Below, piece after piece: positions 1 through 11,960 of a stretch of 64,000 nucleotides of DNA. A program made the translations under genes and the position numbers. Each line of letters begins with the position of its first letter. Within the stretch, counting starts at the first letter, position 1. A model generated the notes under the pieces. The model was given only the letters and a program-made list of their open reading frames with translations. It ran no database searches and had not been told where the DNA came from. The DNA is from Sequoia sempervirens (lineage: Eukaryota; Streptophyta; Pinopsida; Cupressales; Cupressaceae): NCBI GenBank assembly GCA_007258455.2, contig VDFB02270651.1, forward strand, positions 492,427,015 through 492,491,014, given 5' to 3'.

Positions 1-960
1 TCATTGAAAAGTCACAAGAACATTTGAAAGTTTGAATGACATTTTTGAGTATGCTAACATTCTCCACTTAGTGGTTAATATTTTCTTATGTTGGTCAGCT
101 TCCTTTATAGAGACATGGTTATATCTTGAGAAACCATCTAGCAAAGAGAACATCTTCGATCTGACCACAGTCTGCAAGATCTACTCCATCAGTGGCAAGG
201 GTAATGGTCTTTTAGCAAGGTTTTATTCAAATCTTGAAAATTGACATAAAGCCGAATATCGCCATTCTTTTTTCGAACTAGGACCAGATTCAAAACCTAG
301 GTAGAATGCTTGATAGGGTATATGATCTTTGAAAATCAACCAGTTTGGTGAGCTCTTGTGCCATCAATGCTTTGACCTTTGGGTTGTCTAGTCTTTGTTT
401 ATGTTAGACAGGCTTGGATCCTTTTGCCAAGTCAATGGTATACTACATTATACCTAGGTCATACCCTCTAAGATCATCATAGGTCTAGGAAATGACACCA
501 TCATATCTGAAACATAGATCCTTTAGTATTTTCTTGTCTTTGTGAGGAATTTCCTTTTTGACCTTTAACTTTCTGCCGCCTCTGACATCAAACTCTTCAT
601 AAGCTCTAGCATCCACAGTGAACCTTTGCTAGACATTTCTTGCATCTTCACAATCACAGAGATTTTTGAGAGAAATTAATCCTCAAGGAAGCTTGTTCCC
701 TTTCAACTAGATGAATTTTTCTTCAGGAAATTCTACTCCTAGTGGTGAATAGTCAGAAGATGTCCCTGATTTCTATATGAAGGCAACAATCTAAATGTCA
801 TCATTGAAAATTTTTTAGTTTTGAACTTTGTCAGAAATTGAGGGTTGGATAATGACTTGCATCGTACTCTTCTTGGTTGGACCAAAAACTAGTTCAAATT
901 GCAAGTTGACAGAAGCCATCCGATTGACAACACTGTTTTGTGATTGAGGAATAACTTGTA
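1..960 (-). pseudogene. pol: Linker and start of reverse transcriptase, element 1
   Basis: Base-by-base similarity to 38900-39720 of element 2 identifies this as the segment between the RNase H-like domain and RT. It includes the acidic linker around 540-660 and the beginning of RT below about 470. No uninterrupted frame remains. The catalytic YxDD would lie beyond the left edge. Confidence 0.6.
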
Positions 961-999
961 TATTGAAAGCTTCAAAGCTCTCAATTAGGTCCCAAATTA

Positions 1000-1461
1000 A
1001 ATGTTAGTACAACTTCATCCTTGTTTTTTTTATAGTTGCTTATCCACAAACCTGGCTCACCACTAGCTCTGAATCTCTGAAAGCTTGTATTCTCCTTATG
1101 CGTATCTGTTCTACAAGGATCAACTTGTAGACCAAGGCCTCATATACGACATCATTGTTGGAGCATGAGAACTGAAAATGGTAAGCTTTGAGGGTCTCTG
1201 ATCTTGTTGGACACCCACTCTAGAGCCAACTTTACACTTGGCGCCATCAAAATATAGGGTCCATAGACGGTTATCACTCAGATCATCATTTTCCTCACAA
1301 TATTTCATCAATTTCGGAAAGACCTGATCATTGTCAAAAATCACATAGGTGCCTAGCCCCATTGCATGATAGTTGCCAAATGGGTCCGAGTCAATAAATT
1401 GATTGAGTAGCACCTCTTCTTCGGGAGTTTGATCACTTGTATCTTCTTCATCTTCCAACAT
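1000..1461 (-). pseudogene. RNase H-like domain upstream of RT, element 1
   Basis: Minus-strand frame with LWTLYFDGAKCKVGSRVGV, the first strand of an RNase H fold with its catalytic Asp in YFDG (codons at 1242-1253). The remainder (about 1000-1180) is frameshifted but corresponds to 39764-39955 of element 2, where the YEAL and DLELVV motifs are clearer. It lies between protease and RT, not after RT. Decayed. Confidence 0.7.
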
Positions 1462-1736
1462 CTCTACGCAATATCTCTCCTGCTAAGAGATGGAGGTATG
1501 TGTTGCTTCAAAGCATAGGACAACGTTGTTCGCTATGTGTTTGGGACACAAAGATTTGGATAGGATCTTCATCTTCACCCCATACTTGGTTCTCAATATC
1601 AAGTGGGACCAGTTGAGCACTAAGTATCCACCAAGCTTCGTAGCGAAATAACTTGAAAGACACATTCCAAAGACTGGGGAAATGTCTATAACTACTATTT
1701 CTTGTGTGAATGTTTGGCTTGGACATGAGAAGAGGA

Positions 1737-2324
1737 TCAGAGGTTGGTTGAAACCTTCTTCCCATCTAGTTGCATTATTTCTTTCTCAAGGGGCTCATAC
1801 TTGAGTTTTAGGGCATCATCCACTTGCTTTGGCATGACCATTGTGCTAGCCCCCGAATCAATCATATTATTATGCAAAAGCTTATCTCCCACAATAAGTG
1901 TTAAAAAGAAAGGTGTGGGCTTTGGGTTTCTTACCTCTTTCTCTTTTTCATTAATCACATCATTTAGATAGGCTACTTCCTTTAGAGCTTGAGGGTCTGA
2001 TGTGGATCCTTTGTCTCCACTTTGACCATTTGATTGAGTCGCATCTACCTGGGAGATTTATTCTTCTTTCTTTAATGCTTCTTGAAGCAATGTCTTTTGT
2101 TCGAGAATTGATATGATGTCCCAAAAAGATACATTGGAAGACACCTTCTTTAATTGCTCCACCACATTGAGCATTCTGATTAGTTGGGTTTTGGGCTTGT
2201 ATGGTGGTAGTTCTCTTGTTTTTAGGAGAAAACGTTCCATCGTAGATGAGCTTGACATTTTATTCGTCTCTTTATTTGGGAATGGTAGAGTGTGCAACTG
2301 AGGAGTAAGTTGAAGAGTGGGCAA
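1737..2324 (-). pseudogene. Retropepsin-like aspartic protease of element 1
   Basis: Matches gypsy protease, which cuts the Gag-Pol polyprotein. At 1737-1958 the minus strand has the active-site motif DSGAS followed by TMVMPKQVDDALKLKYEP, with a downstream QLDG segment. The upstream frame at 2058-2324 is the spacer between the zinc knuckle and the protease. The homologous domain in element 2 (40367-40867) has DLGAS, so this copy retains the active-site serine that the other lost. The frame is broken before the following RNase H domain. Confidence 0.8.
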
Positions 2325-2329
2325 TGGAT

Positions 2330-4080
2330 CTTTCTTTTCTTACAAAATCAGTTGACGTGGCTAAGGATGTGGCAGGGCTTGTTGCACATATTCTTCTGTG
2401 AGCCGTCTTTTAGATCTTGTGTTGTAGTTCGACTATACTTGTGGAGCGCTAGTAGTGAGAGCTTCATTTGTGAACATTGCATCCTCTTCTTCCATCCATG
2501 AAAATAACACTTGATTGAGTGCAATATCCAACTATTGCTCCAAAGACATTCCTTGCATTTGCACTTTGAGATGGGAATTTTCCATTTTGGAAGACTCATA
2601 CTCATTTTCATTCGGGAGCGTGCCCTTGTTTCTTAGTTCCACCATATTTTGTTACATATTTCCCCTTGGAAATTTTTAGGGAATATGACTATTGCTACAT
2701 GGGAAACACCACAAATTCTCATCTTCCACCAAATTGTTTTAGCATGGAACTAACTATTTACTCTGGTTGTCTTTGACCATTTATAGCGGCATGGTGACTC
2801 GAACTATCTGGTTTGTGGACACCATCTGTTGACCTCCTCCTCTAGATGATCCTTGGTATGTATTTTGTTGGTAGGATGGCTTTCCTCCACCATAGGCTTG
2901 TGTGGTCTGCTTCAGAGGTGTTGCTTGCTATCATTTTATAATGACCAACTTGTTAGCAAAAGTATGCATTAGATTCTTCATGTCACTGATGTCAGCTACC
3001 ATAGAGGAAGAGCCCGACATGCTTGTCTGAGAAGTGGGATACACGTACATGGACTATGGTGTAGTCAACATCAATTGAGTAGTAGAAGAGCTTGGGACAA
3101 CTTCCTCCCAAGGACCACTAGAGATTTTCACAAATATAAGCATCAAAGGTTGTGGAAGAAGCTTCCCAACATTGATTAGATTATTTTTTGTGTGCATAGC
3201 CAACTCGTATGCGTTGGGAAAGATATTCCCTCCCATGGTGGTTATCATAATCATGATGTCCAAATTGAGAGCCTTTAGGTAAAACATGAATGCCATCGCG
3301 ATTGGGGGTCGAGCAGTCACAGGGATTCTTCGCCAGGTTTTGTGGAACCTGGTATTGAAGTCACTCATGGCCTCTTGAGGGGATCTTTTGATGGTGATCA
3401 ATTGATGTAGCAATGATGAACAATCTCCTTTTTTTGAGAAGCACTCAAACAACTTTTCTCTTAGCTAATCCCATAAAATAATGGAACTTGAGGCCAAAGA
3501 TCAATACCAATCTTGGGCCTTCCATTGAAAGAGGCAGTTGACAACCTAAGTGCAATATTTTCTTCCTCTATGTTATGTACCATACAAACCTTTGCTATAT
3601 ATTGAAGGTGTTCAAAGGGGGTTATGAAATCTTCTCTAAAAAAAAATTGGAATAGCCTTGAGAGTATTAGCGGGTATGGTAGGCTATACATTTGGGGGTG
3701 TGGGTGGTTGTAGTGGACTACCGCTATCCTAGGTTACAAAATTTCTAGGAGTAGGGGAAGCTATGTGAACCATAGAGAAGAGATTCCTATGAACCGGGTG
3801 TATAGGTATTCTAATTTGAAAGGTTGAGCCTCCAGGTGGAGTAGATAAAGCTCTGGATATTGGGCTCCTACTTCTCAATTTATTGCTTCTTACAAGTGAA
3901 ATAGAACCTGTAAGTCTTCTTCTCTTAGGTATCGAGGTAGGTAACTAGGAGTACTGGAAATGACCTCTTGAAGATTCTCTTGTCTCGATTCTAGTCATGA
4001 AACTTCCAGTTTCTTTGTTTCTTAGCTTGATTTAAGAAATATTTCTGACTTCTAATTAGGCATTTGGAGAACTTCGTGTC
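2330..4080 (-). pseudogene. gag: gag of element 1 (decayed)
   Basis: Retrotransposon Gag, the structural protein that packages element RNA. The best-preserved stretch is 3054-3691: a helical capsid-like domain with an LHQLITIKR...EAMSDFNTRFHKTWRRIP pattern typical of gypsy Gag, split by a stop near 3455. Near 2710 the minus strand reads WCFPC followed by SH, a CCHC zinc-knuckle relic whose last cysteine position is not Cys, as also in element 2. Stops and frameshifts preclude function. The region aligns with 41958-44430 of element 2 but lacks the two TIR insertions found there, so it preserves the empty sites at about 2206 and 2816. Confidence 0.8.
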
Positions 4081-4095
4081 CCACCGAGCGTGCCA
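4078..4095 (-). other. Candidate tRNA primer-binding site of element 1
   Basis: Ten bases inside the LTR, the minus strand reads TGGCACGCTCGGTGGGAC. It begins with TGG, the complement of a tRNA CCA end, and the sister element has the same sequence with one transition at 44438-44455. I cannot name the tRNA from memory; it differs from the common plant TGGCGCC (tRNA-Asp) and TGGTATC (initiator Met) sites. Confidence 0.6.
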
Positions 4096-4105
4096 GAAAA
4101 AGAAT

Positions 4106-5565
4106 TGTTGATCATCAAAGCTTGCGCCTCTCTGAAAATATTATGGGAAATTCAGTGAGTGGGGGATTGATTTGTGCCTCACTGAATACCTTCCAGATTT
4201 TTATAGAAAGTCAGCTCTTATTTGGGTTTGGAGAAAAGGGTAGAAGGAAATGTAAACATAAAACATAAAATGGCGATGCACCAAAGTTTTTACAACATTT
4301 CAAACCTAATCCTTCCCATGAATGATATAATTAGACACAGAATGCCACAACCCTTCATTGTTGAATAGAGAACAAACAACAAAGGATAACAATGAGCACA
4401 ATGTAGAATTTCATATCTTTCTGCAAACAGTGTTCATTAAGGTCCGATCAAACATAAATATTTCTAAGGTTAACAAAATAACGTCTAGAAATTGCATAAA
4501 CCCTCTCTCCCAATATAGTATAATATTAAAAAATAACATCCTTCAAAAAAACAAAGAAGTCCATTGACATAATCTAGTTTTCATGAGTTATTATTCTACC
4601 ATACAAGCATACAACATGGAAATCAACTGTACTTAAACCATTCAGATTCAACTTGACATAGTGTTTTATTTAGAATGAAAGCATAAAGAAAGAAAGCTTG
4701 ATAAAGGCCATACATGCACAATCTCAAATAATTCTTCTCAATAATTCATGCTTTAAATATCAAATGTACTTTAAAACAAAGGTTCGATGCCAATCCAATA
4801 ATAGTTTAAGCTTTAAAAGATATAAAATGCTAGAGAAAAGAAGTTCTACAACTTTTTCTTCTGAAAGTAGCTCTATAAACTAAAGAAAACTAAAGAAACT
4901 TTTCCTCAGCAAAGGAAACTGAAACTTGGAATCCAACCCTTTCATCTGTCGCCACCTCTCTTTTATAGCTGTAAAAAGAAGAAACTGTTGCCACAATACA
5001 AAAGTAATTGCTACCAGATGTTGGAATTTGATAGTACATGATCTGATCATAAATATTTAGTTAAATCACAATAGTATTTTCTCATCAATCCTCAACTACC
5101 GCATTAATGTTCTTTAGATATTTAACAAAGATAATTTCCTGTAAATAATCAAATCTTAGAATTTAAATAGCCTAGAAAAAGTCTAGTTGACCAGTCACAT
5201 AATCCAACGACACTAACTCAAAGCTTCCATCCCAAAAACCAAGAAAATAAAAAGGCCAAAAAGCTCCAAAAAACCCCCAAAAGATATCACTTCATAAGAA
5301 GCGCAATATGTCCATAGCAAATAGATGACGTGTTGAACAAGAAGAAACTCGCGAGCCCATGAATATAGCTCCTTTAGAAAATATCTAACAAGTTGACACA
5401 TGTCTCGACTCTATCCTGAAAGGAAGGTGAAGAATGAAATTTGCATAACCACCACATGGCGTATTATACACCTTTCTAATAAATTTACTTGAGTGCGGGA
5501 AAACTCGAAGCCGAAAAACATATACAAGCTAAAAATAAAAATGATCAAGGAAAAAATGCTTCATA
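4106..5565 (-). repeat. 5' LTR of element 1
   Basis: About 1460 bp, alignable by eye with 29241-30703 and 44466-45928 along its whole length. On the minus strand the LTR reads TG...ATCAACA; its start has decayed from TGTGAA to TATGAA, the same transition seen at 45928. A TATA-like stretch on the minus strand lies at about 4957-4970 and matches in position the clearer TATA boxes of the other two LTRs. It drives nothing intact today. Confidence 0.85.
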
Positions 5566-5589
5566 GTACCCCTACCTAAAGGGTGAAAT

Positions 5590-7025
5590 CATGTTGGATG
5601 TAAATGGGTATTTAAGAGAAAGATTGGTCTGCATAGCATTGTTGAGAAGTATAAATCTCAGTTGGTCACAAAAGGTTATTCCCAGGTGGAGGGAATTGAT
5701 TATGGAGAAATATTTTCTCTTGTAGCTAAGCTGGCATCTATCATAATTATTTTTTCACTTGCAACAATATATGAATTAGAGATTGAGCAAATGGATGTGA
5801 AGAAAATGTTTCTTCATGGAGAGCTAGAAGAAGAAATTTATATGTCCCAACCTAAGCACTTTGTTGAAAAAGGTAAAGAAAGTCTAGTTTGCAAGTTGAA
5901 GAAATCTTTGTATGGTTTGAAGCAATCACCTAGAATGTGATACCAAAAGTTTGACACCTTTGTGTTTTCATTGGGATTCGTGAGATCAAAATCAAATCAT
6001 TGTGTTTATTACAAAACTAAAAATTATTGAGTTCTTATTATTGCCCTATATGTGGATGACATGTTGTTCATAGGAAATAGTAAGACTATGATTTTTGATC
6101 TAAAATCTCAGTTGTCAACAAAGTTTGAAATGAAAGATCTAGGTGTAGCAAGGTATATTCTAGGGATGGAAATAAAAAGGGATAGAGGAAGTAGAAAGGT
6201 TTGGCTCAACCAGAGCAAGTATATCAACATTTTCCTAGAGAGATTTGGTATGACTAATTGCAAGTAGCTAGTTGTTCTAATGTTGCAGGGAGTGAAGCTA
6301 TCTGTTGAATATTGTTCGAAGTCTCCTATTGAGTTGGAGAACATGACTAGGGTGCCTTATGCAAGTGTTGTTGGAAATTTAATGTACACAATGGTCTATA
6401 CTAGGCCAGACATTTCCCAAGAAGTGGGAGAGCTTATTCAGTTTATGGCTAATCCTGGAAGACCACATTGGGATGTTGTGAAGAGATTTTTTAGATATTT
6501 GAAGGGTACCTCAAAGTATGCTTTGTGTTATCATGGAAACTTGGTAGGATCATAAAGATCTCTTAGAATTTGTGGATATGTGGATCCTGATTGGGTAGGG
6601 GACATTAACAGTAGAAGATCCACCAATAGATACATCTTCATGTTATTTAGTGGTGCAGTGAGTTGGATGAGCAAGCGATAGGTTGTGGTTGCTTTATCTA
6701 CTACTGAGGCAGAGTATATGGTAGCAACACATGTCTAGAAAGAAGTTGTTTGGCTTACACATTTGTGTTTTGATGTTGGGTTTAATGCAGGGAAGATTAA
6801 GATTTGTTGTGATAGTTAGAGTGCTATTATCCAACTTTCCATGCTAGGACGAAGCATATCGATGTTCAATATCATTTCATTCGTGATATGGTGGAGGATG
6901 GAAAGGTTAATATGGAAAAGGTTGATACTCTAGAGAATGTCATTGATGCATTGAAAAATCCTGTGAACACATACAAGTATAGGTGGTGTGCTAGTGTGAT
7001 GGGCCTTGGGGCCTATGAATTTCAA
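5590..7025 (+). pseudogene. pol: Copia reverse transcriptase and RNase H (decayed)
   Basis: Frames at 5662-5940, 6052-6267, 6280-6555 and onward join, through frameshifts and stops, into the C-terminal copia polyprotein. RT palm: [16 protein letters not shown], then [19 protein letters not shown], then YGLKQSP. The catalytic motif YVDD is at 6049-6060. Thumb and connection: GMEIKRDRG and TRPDI. RNase H: ALSTTEAEY near 6700, then the terminal KHIDVQYHFIRD signature near 6860. Typical of plant copia pol. Several stops are CAA/CAG/TGG decays. Confidence 0.92.
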
Positions 7026-7073
7026 TAACTTCAAGTTTAGAGGAAGCCAATAAGTCTTCATCAAGTGGGAGAT

Positions 7074-8400
7074 TGTTGGAAAACATGCCTCAATTTGTTG
7101 GCTTCAACCCCTCTTAAAGACTTGGAATTTTTCCCTTTGTTGGCCTTCATTGTTGGACTATCACCGAAATCTAGAACCTTGAAACCTAAGTCAAGGGGTT
7201 CTGAAAGATCATAACTTAGTGACATTGAGCTTGTCGCAGGATTGCTAGATTTCTAAACTATGGGATCTATGTCATCTCCTCTTGACATGGTGATCTCATT
7301 TTTGTCATAGGTTTCAAGAATTTCCTAACCTCCGATTGAAGGTTTTGAAGTTCGGGTTTCTCCCGACTTGGCAATCCCTTTTGTTGTTGACGAGACATAC
7401 ATGGTTCGGTGAGAGATCTTCCCATGTTTGTTTGACATTCTAAGGACTGTGAGCCTAGTGGATCATTGCATTAAGGTGACCTCATGGTGTCAACGAGAGA
7501 TACTCCTAAGTCTCTTTGACTAGGTGCATCTCATCGACAGTGTGGTGGTAGTGATGTCGGTGTGACAGGGCGGTGTCCCGGTGTGAGATCCTCTAATTTC
7601 TCTTAGGCATTCTAATGATATCCCACTAGTGCTTATTGATGTGACATGGGGTTTTTAGGGAGAGATCTCCCAAATTCTTGGTGATATTTTGAAAACTAGT
7701 GAATGAGTGATGTGTCGACACATGGCACAAATTCATTCATTGATTCTACATCATTGTTGTGAATCGACAATCATTGCACCGAAAGTTGTATTTCTTGATA
7801 GTGATATATTTGCATTAAATTCATGATTTGACTTGGGGGTTGATAGAGAGAAAATACGGTAATATTCTTCGTAACCAAATTAATTGCTAGGTAGCTTGAT
7901 GTATGTTGGATGGCAAAGTGTGTGGCCCAAGACAAAGGAAGCTTGTTGGTGAAGATAGTGAAATTAATGAAAACCTACTGGTGGTTGGGGGGTGCGAGAT
8001 GTATGCTCTTCTTGCATTGTAATAGAGTGAGAGCAATGGTAATGAGCATCTCAGAGTGAGGTCGATTAAGGGATTTTATTGCTACTGTGAGTTAACATCT
8101 AAGAGTGAAATCTGTAACTCTGTATGTAATCTATTTATTGTAATTAATACAAAGGGACTTTACTTGATTTGTGAGTTTTTCTCCCATAAGGGTTTTCCCA
8201 TGTAAATATGGTGTTATCTCAGTGTGTGATAATTTGTCTATCATTTTGTTCTGTGAATGTGCATCTCAATGAATGTAACTTGTTAAATGAATGTTTTTTC
8301 TTCACTTCTTTTGTGAGGATTTTGCATTAGGAAGGAATTTTTGCACCTCTGCTTTCCTTATAGAGGGGGCAACACAGAGTCCTACCATCATTCCACTAAC
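7074..8400 (+). repeat. 3' LTR of the copia element
   Basis: Follows the polypurine tract TCAAGTGGGAGA, the usual plant copia junction, and starts TGTTGG. Near 8170-8215 it contains the characteristic copia LTR stretch GTTTTTCTCCCATAAGGG followed by TTTTCCCATGTAAAT. The right boundary is approximate. No partner LTR in the window. Confidence 0.75.
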
Positions 8401-8931
8401 CATTGGGGCATAGTGGGGTATAATTTTTTTTCAAAATATTGATCTTAACATTGAATCTTTGAAACAAAACAACCTGTACTTTGTATCAAAGAGGGGGAAA
8501 ATGTATACATATAAAATTGACCTAACACTTATCACATATACTAAATGACATTTTCACATCATCAACATCAGTATCATCGAATATCACTGTATTTCACATT
8601 GATTACATCAAAAACTCTAAATTCCTCTATTAATTGAATAATATGACATTATTTAATTAATTCACTTTTTCATCATTTTTGACCAATTAAATAAATTCCA
8701 TTTATTTAATAAAGTCCTAAAACCCTATTTTCTGCTATTAATTGAATAATATGACATTATTTAATTAATTCACTATTTATCAATTTTGACCAATTAAATA
8801 AATTTCATTTATTTAATAAAGTCCTAATCCAACTTTATTCCTCTTGATTAGTTAAATAACACCAATAATTTAATTACGTCACTAAATCACTTTATTCTGC
8901 TAAGTCGATTGAATTATTAAAATATAATAAT
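8401..8931. repeat. LTR-like repeat family C, copy 1 (truncated)
   Basis: The first 530 bases align with the segment starting at 12764 (TTGGGGCA...GTGGGG, then TCAAAGAGGGG, then alternating TTAATTAAT blocks). It stops at 8931, exactly where the LTR at 8932 begins, so it was truncated by that insertion. It contains a nearly perfect 108-bp direct tandem duplication (8627-8734 and 8735-about 8835). Confidence 0.6.
8627..8840. repeat. 108-bp tandem duplication, A+T-rich
   Basis: Two adjacent units begin CTATTAATTGAATAATATGA at 8627 and 8735 and both end near AATAAAGTCCTAA. They differ at only a few bases, so the duplication is younger than the host repeat. Confidence 0.85.
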
Positions 8932-10130
8932 TGTTGATGCCTAAAATTTCTGGGCACACAACCTTATGGGAAACTCAATTAATGGGGGGACCAATTGCGC
9001 TAAATTGAGTAACCTTTGGTTTTAAAGAATTCATCTCTTCATACATTGGGGGGTGAAAAGGGAAAAGGAAATAGACATATGAAAATAAAACTTAATGCCA
9101 AGATGATACACCAATATTCCAAGTAAATAGGCACAATAAATCTTCCTTTCAAGTGAGATTTGAAGGCTTGTTCAACAATCTACATGCAAAGTACAACTTT
9201 CATATGAATTCATTGAACATGAAGAGTACAAAACATGATATTAACAACAAAATTATATTGAAATTTTAGAAGCTTTGTAGATAAACTACTCATTACAACA
9301 AACTAGCACAGTATAATTTTTTATCAAATAACTAAGAAATAGAGAGGTCAAACAGATTGGCACAATCTGGAAGTCTTAATACAAAAAATAAAGACAATAA
9401 AAAGGCCAAAAATATTTTAGTGCTTTTTCTGTGTATTTCTGAACCCTTTTTTAGAGAGACTAAGCCGTATATATAGATTTTTCCCACCGCTTGAATGCTA
9501 GATAATAGAAAATATTCCTAGGCACGAGCAAAAGAAAACTCATTAATGCATATAAAACACATCACATCAATCATATCATCACATAATATCGTCAATGCAT
9601 ATCATCATAATCATGACCCATAGATTTTTCAAAAGATTAGATCAATCATCTAACGCTTCTATCCATATCTAATCATACTAACATATCTTCTTACTAACAT
9701 TTACATCCTACATAATAAAGTCATTAGTACCACATGAATCCTGCATCCACAAACTCATCAGTGCATATCATGTTCATCATATAATAAAACATCATACGTC
9801 ATAACATAATCCATCATATACATGTATAAATCATCCATCCATCCATATCATCTGAATGCATCAGAAAAGTAAAAAATCATGAACATATAAGCATTCATAA
9901 ACATCCATAAACATCTCATAACACATATATGCTACAACAAAAAATGGTATATCTCATATATCATCAAAAATGGAAATGTTATGTACATCATCAAACATCA
10001 TGTGTGATCAAAATATATAAAATATACAAATGAGGCCTTAGATGGGTCAATGAATGTATATACAAAAAGGTATATCTACATAGAGTCTTTGATACAATAA
10101 CATAAACATAAAGATCATGGAAAATCAACA
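8932..10130 (-). repeat. Candidate LTR family B (3' LTR of PMD-carrying element)
   Basis: Ends are inverted: TGTTGAT at 8932 and ATCAACA at 10124-10130. Internal blocks resemble the element 1/2 LTRs in order (TATGGGAAA, then a GGGGG block, then AAGGGAAAAGGAAATAGACAT), suggesting a diverged relative. A minus-strand TATA box (CTATATATACGG) lies near 9465. The boundaries rest on terminal symmetry alone; no second copy is in the window. Confidence 0.5.
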
Positions 10131-11050
10131 TCAGCCCTACTGGTTGTCCTGAGGTGAGGATCTATGCTACTAGTGGTTGTGAATAGGAGACCGTTGTAGC
10201 TATCTAACAAATTTTCCTCCTAAATATACACCAATGGAACTGCTTAGCTCTCCAAAATGAGGACACCTCTGTGCTCTCGGTACAAAAGCCTCATACAGGG
10301 TCTAATAGCATATCCTCTTTGTAATGAGTCAATTCCTCTCACTCTGATGTTGCAACCTCTCTGAATCTCTCTCTTGTCTAAGAGAATCCCGCTTAGATTA
10401 GAGATGGTCTTACTCAATAGTGACAGTTGCCAACTGTACCTCTAAAGCCTGTCACCGAGTTTCCTTAGCATCTCTCTCACTAGATCTCTAGCATCATAAT
10501 ATTGAATAGCCTAGTCTCTCTTGATCGTTAGCTATGCCACCCATGCAACTAGATCTCCTTGTGGGGGAAGTCCCTATGGTCCCTATTGCTGCTACTACTG
10601 ATGTTGATACTATTGATCAAGTTGCTAATGGTTGTCACCCCACCCATCTTGTCCATCCTAAACATGTTTCTGCTACTCATGGGTGATCCTAAGTCTCTAT
10701 TGATCTTATTGGTGCCCAACTACACCTCCTCTCCTAACCCCTAGGACTGGGCCTCCAACTGCTCCTCTTGTAGGGATAGTAAATCTCAATGGCCTATGTC
10801 GTGCGCACCATCCGTCATACTCCCTAGTGGTCCCTAGATCAGGTAGAGCTACTACCCATCCCCATATGAATGGTGTCAAATCTATAAAGGCTATAAATGC
10901 TAGCCTAGAACCAACATGAGGACCCCACATGGTCTCCTCTCTAGTGGTTTGTCCATATAAGGCAAGATAGTCATTGACCGAGTGAGTATGTCGCTCTTCA
11001 AACTATCTAAGCACCCTATCTAGTAGATCTCTCAAGAATGATATCGACTT
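10131..11050 (-). pseudogene. Region between PMD frame and LTR B, frames not preserved
   Basis: Non-LTR sequence that continues the minus-strand reading downstream of the PMD-like domain. It contains short low-complexity Leu/Pro-rich frames on both strands (for example 10559-10744 plus and 10706-10930 minus) that I take as chance frames in a decayed C-terminal tail. A short direct repeat (CAACTTAGCCAATAAAAAACTAA) occurs twice at about 11045-11095. Confidence 0.35.
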
Positions 11051-11960
11051 AGCCAATAAAAAACTAATATCAACTTAGCCAATAAAAAACTAAGTCTTCC
11101 TATAGTAAACCAACTGCTCTTGGTCATCTGGCCAGGCATTCCAATCTTTGTACAATTGCGATGTAAAATATGCCATATCATAAAAAATACCCTCTAATAA
11201 GAAAGTCTACCTGGTTGAGTGTAATGAAGGTAATTAAAATATTGATAGCCATATGGATTATGAGTATCCCTATTTCACATATCCCCTAATCAAGTGATCA
11301 AAATCCTCTCCTAGGCCCAAAAATGCAATAAAATGGCATCAACTAATATGCTACTGCCACCCCTATAAATGACCTCGTGCATATCCCTGTAAAGATGGGC
11401 CAACACACACTAACCCCAAGCATAGGTGGTGCTATTCTCCATCATCTACTCAATCACAATTCCCTAGCCAATGAGAAACCTCTTAGCCCTCCTATTGGGC
11501 ATTAAGGGAAAATTAATCAAACCTGCTAAAACAATGATCATCAGGTCTACATCATAAATAAATGGAGCCAATTCAATCTCAGAATCAACCACCTGAAGCT
11601 GTTGAACGCTGAGTATTCTCTGGATAGCTAAGGTGCCTCTCCTGACATCATAATTAATCAAATCTCCATGAATGGGGATCCTCAAAATCCTTCATACATC
11701 CTTAAGGGTAATAGTGCACTCTCTTGTCGGTAAATAGAAAGTGGTGGTCTCCGATCTTCATCTCTCCACCAAAGCAGTCATCATAGCTCGATGAGCCCTA
11801 ATCATTGCCATATAGGCTATGTATCACAATCCAATGACATTGAGGAAATATCTCTCAAGCTCCTAAAAAGTGACTAACCCATCCATAAGCTGAGGTCTCT
11901 CCTCTTGCATGAATAGAGGACGTAAGATACCCTGCAAGCATTCAACCCACAACATCACAA
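11050..11960 (-). pseudogene. Plant mobile domain (PMD)-like protein, decayed
   Basis: Read on the minus strand from about 11960 down, the three frames together show the plant mobile domain pattern. First come a helix ending in a MMTALVER-type segment and LPTRECTITLKDV. Next is GDLINYDVRRGT (inside the 11464-11685 frame). Then TTYAWG and VLAHLYRDMHEV, and finally ILLHFWAWERI near 11330. PMD occurs in plant proteins such as MAIN/MAIL1 and in many plant transposons and gypsy elements. Here the adjoining candidate LTR suggests a retroelement-carried PMD in the position of a third ORF. Several TAA/TAG stops interrupt it, so it is not functional. Function in the element is unknown. Confidence 0.65.

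Larger units (their letters stand above)
1..5565 (-). mobile_element. Ty3/gypsy Tat-like element 1 (5' part, truncated by window edge)
   Basis: A minus-strand LTR retrotransposon. From right to left it carries a 5' LTR, a primer-binding site, gag, an aspartic protease, an RNase H-like domain and the linker into reverse transcriptase, where the window ends. The same order and related sequence occur in the complete element at 29241-45928, so this is a second copy of one family. All frames are broken by stops and frameshifts. The right edge of its LTR abuts copia polymerase sequence, so it inserted into that older copia element. Flanking bases 5566-5570 are the candidate target duplication; the partner lies outside the window. 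Family assignment to the Tat clade is inference from size, the extra RNase H and the extra 3' ORFs of the sister copy. Confidence 0.85.
5571..8400 (+). mobile_element. Ty1/copia element, 3' part, interrupted by element 1
   Basis: Plus-strand copia remnant: C-terminal polymerase (5590-7025), polypurine tract (about 7061-7072) and one LTR starting TGTTGGAAAA at 7074. It starts abruptly at the edge of the gypsy LTR, so its 5' half was displaced to the left of the window. The 3' LTR end is not sharp; about 8395-8400 is my estimate because the next repeat (family C) begins at about 8401. Confidence 0.85.

Noticed and set aside
10559..10744. Leu-rich 61-codon frame as a membrane peptide
   Set aside because: Low-complexity CT-rich sequence opposite a decayed minus-strand tail; no ribosomal or splice context and no conservation visible.
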